Source: DSWT01 sp034433375
Lineage (GTDB): Bacteria; Chloroflexota; Anaerolineae; B4-G1; SLSP01
Direction of reading: 5' to 3'
NCBI GenBank assembly: GCA_034433375.1
Contig: DAOUAQ010000253.1
Span: 1 to 11,265 of the forward strand
DNA length: 11,265 nucleotides
Of the stretch, positions 7,428 to 11,265 are shown piece by piece (positions within the stretch are counted from its first letter, which is position 1; every line of letters begins with the position of its first letter). Made by a program: the position numbers and the translations under genes. The notes under the pieces are model-generated. The model worked only from the letters and a program-made list of their open reading frames with translations, was not told the origin of the DNA and ran no database searches.

Positions 7428-8735
7428 TCAAGGAATCCCGGCCATGATTGCCGCCGCGCTCTCCACGTCGCCGGCGATGAGCGCGGCGAAAGCCTCATCC
7501 AGGCGCGCGTTGACGGCGACATCCCTGACGTATTCCCGCCGCAGGTTGAACAACTGCAACGGCAAACGCAGGTCCTCGGCGGTGAAGGTGAAAGCCCCCT
7601 CAGGCATAGTCCGTCGGGCCTCCTGCACCATTTCCAGGTAACGGTAGCCAAACTCTTCGGTCGGCTCGATGATGGTGCCCTCCCCATAATCGTTCCACGT
7701 GATGAGCTGGATCACGTCCGGGTTGTGGCTCAGCGCCAGGTCGAGGGTGAAGCGGAACGTTTCGCCGTCCCGCGCATCCAGATAGCCATAGCCCGCACTG
7801 ACACCGGCCTCTTTGTAGATGTCGTGGAATTGCGGAAAAGCTCCACCCATCATGTAAGGATCGGCGGACACTTTAGCGTAGAATTGGTTCAGATAATTCT
7901 CCAATGCGGTCTGGGTCAGCACACCGTCTTTCGACGCCTCCATCGGCGGCCATGGATAACCTGTCAGCGCGACTGTACTGAGGCTCTTGTTTAGTGTGAT
8001 GAAGGCCGGCTGCACATCCAGTACCGAAAACAACTTCTCCCAGTCCGTCGTGTTTTTGTAATACTGCGGACCAAACGTCAGCAACACGGGCCGTCCGCCG
8101 GTCTTGAGATAAACGTCGTCGCCGAACCACGTCTCCTGCAGATAGCGCATGACGTCCTGCCCGTGGGTATAAACGTCGGCCATCGCCAGGTGTTTGTTAT
8201 CAACCATGTGCTTGATGGTTTGATCCTCATAACAAATGGCGAATTGTAATCCGGCCTTCTTCACGTACTCGAACAGCTTGCCGGTCGCCTTGTTGAGCAC
8301 GCCATAATCCCAAAAATCCTCAATCCCGTACCAGTCCACAATCACGCCGTCAATCCCGCTCAACTTCATCAGCAGAACCTGATACTCCAACACCGCGCCA
8401 TCCGCCGAATCGTACGGGCCGGTCAGCGGCATATAGTGCGCCGCGATTTGGGGCCGGCCATTCTCGTCCGTCTGCGCCGGATTGAAGTGATTCATCGTCC
8501 AGTGCCAGCCCCAATACCCGCTGACGTCGGGGGTCTGATACCAGGGCATATAATGCGCCATCAACAAGGGACGCGCTGCCCTTTCGGGCGGAGCCGTGGT
8601 GGGCGTGGGAACGGTCGTCGCGGTGGGCGGCGGCGTTTCCGTGACGGGAACGGGTGTCGCTGTCTTCGCGCAACCGACCAGCAACAACAGCAAAAGCATA
8701 ACAGCGAGGCTCGATGGTTTCAACATACTTATCAT
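7428..8735 (-). CDS. Lipoprotein with GH71/99-like glycoside hydrolase domain
   Basis: A 435-residue exported lipoprotein. It has a short n-region with K6, a Leu-rich hydrophobic core (10-20) and lipobox LVGC with C22 as the lipidated cysteine. A Pro/Thr linker to about residue 50 places the enzyme away from the membrane. The catalytic region (about 57-375) resembles the GH71/GH99-like TIM barrel. It opens with MAHYMPWY (59-66), has VDWYG (133-137) and ends the barrel with TWNDYGEGT (346-354), where D349 and E352 are the likely acidic pair. Known relatives act on alpha-1,3-glucan (GH71) or alpha-mannosides (GH99); the motif here is intermediate, so the substrate is open. A small helical tail follows (385-435). 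AGGAGG at 8745-8740 lies four bases before ATG 8735; Met4 is an alternative. It is the first gene of the leftward cluster, 64 bp ahead of the histidine kinase gene, so the kinase might monitor glycan supply; that link is inference. Confidence 0.85.
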   Translation of the reverse strand: MISMLKPSSLAVMLLLLLLVGCAKTATPVPVTETPPPTATTVPTPTTAPPERAARPLLMAHYMPWYQTPDVSGYWGWHWTMNHFNPAQTDENGRPQIAAHYMPLTGPYDSADGAVLEYQVLLMKLSGIDGVIVDWYGIEDFWDYGVLNKATGKLFEYVKKAGLQFAICYEDQTIKHMVDNKHLAMADVYTHGQDVMRYLQETWFGDDVYLKTGGRPVLLTFGPQYYKNTTDWEKLFSVLDVQPAFITLNKSLSTVALTGYPWPPMEASKDGVLTQTALENYLNQFYAKVSADPYMMGGAFPQFHDIYKEAGVSAGYGYLDARDGETFRFTLDLALSHNPDVIQLITWNDYGEGTIIEPTEEFGYRYLEMVQEARRTMPEGAFTFTAEDLRLPLQLFNLRREYVRDVAVNARLDEAFAALIAGDVESAAAIMAGIP

Positions 8736-8805
8736 GCATCCTCCTCAGATAGCTTGTTTTCGAGCGAATTGGCAACTCACCCTACGACATTTCGTGCGAC
8801 GTCTG

Positions 8806-8821
8806 GTCAATAACTATTGAC
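8806..8821. promoter_or_regulatory. Operator-like palindrome upstream of the leftward cluster
   Basis: GTCAATA at 8806-8812, a 2-nt spacer, and the exact complement TATTGAC at 8815-8821 form a 16-bp dyad located 71-86 bp before the hydrolase start codon. The size and symmetry fit a homodimeric repressor site. TTGACC on the minus strand at 8810-8805 overlaps it and could be a -35 box, but I see no convincing -10 at the right distance. No regulator gene is present in the window to bind it. Confidence 0.5.
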
Positions 8822-8841
8822 ATAAGTTTACACCACAAATC

Positions 8842-8922
8842 CAAGAGTGCATATCCGGCAGTTGTCATCGGCACGTTTCAGAACGAGTGCGAGCCAACAG
8901 TTTTCCTCAAAATGCACTCTTG
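8842..8922. repeat. 11-bp inverted repeat pair in the divergent spacer
   Basis: CAAGAGTGCAT at 8842-8852 recurs as its exact reverse complement at 8912-8922, 59 bp away. The right copy overlaps the first bases of the proposed -35 box of the rightward promoter. The geometry could serve two-site binding and looping by a regulator, or form a long-loop hairpin. Only the sequence match is observed; the role is inferred. Confidence 0.5.
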
Positions 8923-8947
8923 CCCTTCGCCGCACGGCGGTTATACT
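8920..8947 (+). promoter_or_regulatory. Putative sigma70-type promoter for the rightward genes
   Basis: TTGCCC at 8920-8925 and TATACT at 8942-8947 match the -35 and -10 consensus at 4/6 and 5/6 positions with 16-bp spacing. Transcription would begin near 8953-8955, giving a leader of about 60 nt that includes the heptamer array before the lipoprotein start at 9012. This is prediction by eye only. Confidence 0.45.
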
Positions 8948-8975
8948 ATGACCGCAACAGATTGACAGACGTTCT

Positions 8976-9010
8976 AACTTGCAACTCGTAACTCGCAACT
9001 CATAACTACC
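8976..9010. repeat. Heptanucleotide tandem array (AACTYRY type), 5 units
   Basis: Five consecutive 7-nt units begin with AACT (starts at 8976, 8983, 8990, 8997, 9004). The first four fit AACTYRY; the last is AACTACC. The array ends at 9010, one base before the ATG at 9012, and occupies the place where a Shine-Dalgarno would be; none is visible. The period of exactly seven is shared with the other arrays in the right part of the window. Confidence 0.8.
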
Positions 9011-9011
9011 G

Positions 9012-10298
9012 ATGATATGGCAGCGCTGCGCTCTGATCCTGGGAATGGCGTGCATCCTGCTTGGATGCAGCCTGTTCGCGTCTCCCGCGCCCTCCACCAT
9101 CCCGGAACGAACGCTCACCCGCGCGCCGGAGACACCCTCTTCAACGGCGACGGCGCATCCCCCTGCCGCGCCTGCCCCCGATCCATGCCCGGCGCGGCGC
9201 GACATCGCGTTCCCGGCGCGCCCGGCAGTTTTCGCCGACTACGCCGAGACGGTGCGCATTTACCTGGCCGCGGGCGGCGACCCTCGGCGCATCCCCACGC
9301 TTCTCAACGACTGGCAAGCAAGAACCACCACCGGCGCAACACTCGCGCGCGCCGATCTCAACGGCGACGGCGTCACGGATAGCATCGTCGCCTTCATCAA
9401 CCCGGCGACGGCGAGCTATCCGCCAGAAGCGCTGTTGGCGATCTACACCTGCCGCGAGGGGACAGTGCGCTTCTTGTACACTTACAGACCGGGCGCGTGG
9501 TTCGGCCTCAACCTGGTCGGCGCGGCGGATGTGACGCAGGACGGGCTGGCAGACCTGATCTTCGCCGAAGTCTCGTGCGGCGCGAACACCTGCTGGCACA
9601 CCCTGCGCGTCTGGTCGTGGGCCGGCAAGGACTTCCAGGAGCGCATGGGCGGCGAATTCTCGTTCCCCTACGCCGATTTTGCGCTGGCAGATGGGCGCAT
9701 CCTCGTTGGAAGTGAGGGCATCGGTTCCGCGGACGCCGGCCCGCAGCGCCCGGTGACGACCACGCTGGCCTGGGATAGCGCCCTGGCAAACCACGGCGCT
9801 ATCACCGTCACGGCGACCGTCGCCGGGCCGGCGATCTTCCGCTATCACGTCTTCCGCGATGGCGACGAAGCGCTGTTCGGCGGAAAATACGCGCACGCGC
9901 TCGACGCCTACCTGCGCGTGCGCAACAACAAAACATTGAAAGCCTGGGCGGTAGCCGTCAGCCGCGACGAAGAAGAACACTGGTTCACTGCTCTTGCCGA
10001 CTGGCGCTTGCTCCTGGTAGAATTGCAATTGCAGAATATGCCAAATGCCCAAACCTATCACGCCGCATTGACCGAAGATTTCCCGCCAGGCATTGCCGGA
10101 CACGCCGTTGCCGCGCTGGCGCAACGCTTCTGGGACAACTACACCGTCCACGGCGATATGGCGCTTGCCTGCGCCGAAGCGATCCGCGCGCCTGAGGCTC
10201 TAGATGTGCTGGATTTTCTCAACACCTTCGGCTACGCCAACCCAACGTACACCTGGGACGATCTATGCCCATTCACAATAGAAGCAATCAGCGATTAG
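9012..10298 (+). CDS. Secreted lipoprotein of unknown function with Ca-binding-like loops
   Basis: A 428-residue protein that I do not recognise as a named family. The N-terminus is a lipoprotein signal (R5, hydrophobic 7-18, lipobox LLGC with C19) followed by a Pro/Thr/Ala-rich linker to about residue 60. Two Asp-rich loops, DLNGDGVTD (115-123) and DVTQDGLAD (173-181), each followed by a hydrophobic strand, resemble the calcium-binding turns of FG-GAP/VCBS beta-propeller repeats, so residues about 105-235 may be a partial propeller or EF-hand-like region. Cysteines 147, 189, 194, 387 and 419 could pair outside the cell. Residues from about 290 are mostly helical. ATG at 9012 lacks an RBS and directly follows a heptamer array; Met12 is inside the signal core and unlikely. 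The last codons (EAISD and stop) fall inside the next heptamer array, so the natural C-terminus may have been altered. It lies 78 bp ahead of the methyltransferase gene on the same strand. Confidence 0.8.
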   Translation: MIWQRCALILGMACILLGCSLFASPAPSTIPERTLTRAPETPSSTATAHPPAAPAPDPCPARRDIAFPARPAVFADYAETVRIYLAAGGDPRRIPTLLNDWQARTTTGATLARADLNGDGVTDSIVAFINPATASYPPEALLAIYTCREGTVRFLYTYRPGAWFGLNLVGAADVTQDGLADLIFAEVSCGANTCWHTLRVWSWAGKDFQERMGGEFSFPYADFALADGRILVGSEGIGSADAGPQRPVTTTLAWDSALANHGAITVTATVAGPAIFRYHVFRDGDEALFGGKYAHALDAYLRVRNNKTLKAWAVAVSRDEEEHWFTALADWRLLLVELQLQNMPNAQTYHAALTEDFPPGIAGHAVAALAQRFWDNYTVHGDMALACAEAIRAPEALDVLDFLNTFGYANPTYTWDDLCPFTIEAISD

Positions 10299-10367
10299 CA
10301 ATCAGCCATCAGCCATCAGCCATCAGCTTTCTGGCTGACCGCTGATAGCTGAAAGCTGACCGCTAAC
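10286..10367. repeat. Inverted pair of heptanucleotide arrays (ATCAGC / GCTGA)
   Basis: Six 7-nt units ending in AGC (NATCAGC type) run from 10286 to 10327. After 5 nt (TTTCT), five units of about NGCTGAN, the reverse complement of the first type, run from 10333 to 10367. The two halves can pair as a long stem with about two mismatches per seven bases around the short loop. The array contains the final codons and TAG of the lipoprotein gene and ends exactly where the AGGAG of the methyltransferase gene begins (10368). Such a structure in the intercistronic RNA could affect translation of the second gene. Confidence 0.8.
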
Positions 10368-10376
10368 AGGAGATAT

Positions 10377-11159
10377 ATGCCGCACGATACATTTGACCAA
10401 CAACTTAAGGAACTGCCGGCCTTTCGCGCCTTGTTGCGCGCGGTGGAGGTGGACTTCTACGCCGATTTGCCGCTGCCCGCGCCGGTGCTCGACCTGGGCT
10501 GCGGCGACGGGCATTTCGCATCGGTGGGTTTTACGCACAAGTTGGATATTGGACTCGATCCGTGGTTGGGACCGCTGCGTGAGGCGCGCACCCGCGACGT
10601 GTACCGCATCCTCACCCACGCTGACGGCGCGCGGATGCCGTTCCCGGACGCGCACTTCGCCACCGTCATCAGCAACTCCGTGCTGGAACACATCCCCGAC
10701 GTGGAGCCGGTGGTGCGTGAAGTCGCGCGCGTACTGCAACCGGGCGGCGTCTTCTACTTCTGTGTGCCGGGGCCAAACTTCCGGCAATTCCTCTCCGTAG
10801 CGCAGGCGCTGGACGCGCTGCGCCTGCGCGGGCTGGCGGAAGCCTATCGCCGCCTCTTCGACCGCATCTCCCGTCACCGCTACTACAACACGCCCGCAGA
10901 ATGGAGCGACCGCCTTACCCGCGCCGGACTGACCGTGGAACGCTGGTGGGGCTACTTCTCCCCGGCGGCGCTGGCGGCGCTGGAATGGGGACATCCGCTC
11001 GGCTTGCCCTCTGTCCTGGCGAAAAAACTCACCGGACGCTGGCTGCTTGTCCCCACCCGCTGGAATCTGGCCCTCACCGCGGCTATTTTGCGCCGTTACT
11101 ATGAGGAACCGCTGCCAGAACAAGGCGCATACCTCTTCTTCATCGCCCGCAAGCTGTAA
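10377..11159 (+). CDS. Class I SAM-dependent methyltransferase (Methyltransf_11 type)
   Basis: A 260-residue soluble methyltransferase with the Rossmann-like fold. Motif I is VLDLGCGDG (37-45), where SAM binds. LDPW (60-63) supplies the acidic residue after strand 2. DGARMPFPDAHFATVISNS (83-101) covers the adenine-side motif and strand 4. VLEHIPD (102-108) and VLQPGGVFYFCVPGP (119-133) complete the signature of the UbiE/COQ5-like Methyltransf_11 group. The C-terminal 110 residues are helical and basic and probably form the acceptor-specific part; the acceptor is not recognisable. ATG at 10377 has AGGAG at 10368-10372 with a 4-nt gap, directly abutting the inverted heptamer array. It may be co-transcribed with the lipoprotein gene. 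Family confidence is high, substrate unknown. Confidence 0.9.
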   Translation: MPHDTFDQQLKELPAFRALLRAVEVDFYADLPLPAPVLDLGCGDGHFASVGFTHKLDIGLDPWLGPLREARTRDVYRILTHADGARMPFPDAHFATVISNSVLEHIPDVEPVVREVARVLQPGGVFYFCVPGPNFRQFLSVAQALDALRLRGLAEAYRRLFDRISRHRYYNTPAEWSDRLTRAGLTVERWWGYFSPAALAALEWGHPLGLPSVLAKKLTGRWLLVPTRWNLALTAAILRRYYEEPLPEQGAYLFFIARKL

Positions 11160-11164
11160 AAGAT

Positions 11165-11213
11165 GCAAGAGGCAAGAAGCAAGAAGCAAGAGGCAAGAAG
11201 CAAGAGGCAAGAA
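11165..11213. repeat. Heptanucleotide tandem array (GCAAGAR), 7 units
   Basis: Seven exact-length units of GCAAGAR follow each other from 11165, only R (A or G) varying. The array starts five bases after the methyltransferase TAA and fills the downstream spacer. It is followed by a 7-nt non-repeat stretch and then a second, unrelated heptamer array. Confidence 0.9.
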
Positions 11214-11220
11214 CGGAAAT

Positions 11221-11265
11221 CCTGCCCCCTGCCCCCTGCCTCCTGCCCCCTGCCCCCTGCCTCCT
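11221..11265. repeat. Heptanucleotide tandem array (CCTGCCY), at least 6 units, cut by edge
   Basis: Six full units of CCTGCCY plus three bases of a seventh run to the window edge. The variable base follows the order C, C, T, C, C, T, which makes a 21-nt higher-order repeat in two copies. It contains only C, T and G on this strand, i.e. it is strongly pyrimidine-biased. The true right end lies outside the window. Confidence 0.9.

Noticed and set aside
7366..7687. N-terminal extension of the histidine kinase by about 108 codons
   Set aside because: The extension overlaps most of the last 260 bases of the hydrolase gene in another frame and is Arg/Ser/Cys-rich and not domain-like; tandem ATGs with a good RBS lie at 7366-7361.
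8741..8830. Sigma70 promoter for the hydrolase-kinase cluster on the minus strand
   Set aside because: TTGACC and TTGCCA can be found as -35 candidates, but the hexamers at 16-18 bp spacing match TATAAT poorly, so no promoter was called.
9141..10151. Leftward 336-codon open frame antisense to the lipoprotein
   Set aside because: Arg/Gly/Ala-rich with no motif. The opposite strand has a lipobox signal peptide and Asp-rich loops, so this is a high-GC shadow.
10323..11210. Leftward 295-codon open frame starting in the GCAAGAR array
   Set aside because: Its N-terminus is translated tandem repeat and the rest is antisense to a clear methyltransferase.
11165..11265. Possible CRISPR array
   Set aside because: Units are 7 nt with no spacers; no cas genes are present.

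Overview
The window reads as a moderately GC-rich bacterial chromosome segment. It has compact genes, AGGAG-type ribosome binding sites, two lipoproteins with Pro/Thr-rich linkers after the lipobox cysteine, a large multi-PAS hybrid histidine kinase, and intergenic spaces filled with short tandem repeats. Together these suggest a Chloroflexota (Anaerolineae/Caldilineae-like) genome. That placement is inference from style and gene content; there is no rRNA or other phylogenetic marker here. I saw no tRNA, rRNA, CRISPR array or transposase gene.

Minus strand, positions 8735 down to 1: six co-oriented genes. In transcription order they are a lipoprotein with a GH71/99-like glycoside hydrolase domain (8735-7428); a membrane hybrid histidine kinase with four PAS domains and a C-terminal receiver (7363-4091); an APH(6)/hydroxyurea-type small-molecule kinase (4077-3148); a DUF1801 protein (3135-2689); an L-rhamnonate-dehydratase-like enolase-superfamily enzyme (2585-1410); and a GPH-type MFS sugar symporter (1226 to beyond the left edge). 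The kinase, APH-like and DUF1801 genes are joined by two identical TAAGGAG junctions, in which the stop codon of one gene overlaps the Shine-Dalgarno of the next, so these three are very probably co-translated. The dehydratase and transporter look like a sugar-acid uptake and catabolism pair. Each of these two genes is preceded by a palindromic repeat insertion (2611-2668 and 1268-1398), so their transcription may be partly uncoupled from the kinase operon.

Divergent spacer, 8736-9011: it holds a 16-bp operator-like palindrome, an 11-bp inverted repeat 59 bp apart, a plausible sigma70-type promoter for the rightward genes, and a heptamer array ending one base before the next start codon.

Plus strand, 9012 to the right edge: a secreted lipoprotein of unknown function with two Ca-binding-like Asp-rich loops (9012-10298) and a class I SAM-dependent methyltransferase (10377-11159). 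The junction on each side of these genes carries a heptanucleotide tandem array of a different sequence. One array supplies the last codons and stop of the lipoprotein gene and runs up to the ribosome binding site of the methyltransferase.

The main unusual signal is this set of repeats. There are inverted arrays of 7-nt units and of 10-nt units, each pair folding around a 5-nt loop, and most inter-operon spaces are occupied by such DNA. The protein content is mostly recognisable at family level; the lipoprotein at 9012 and the real substrates of the APH-like kinase and the GH71/99-like enzyme are unknown.
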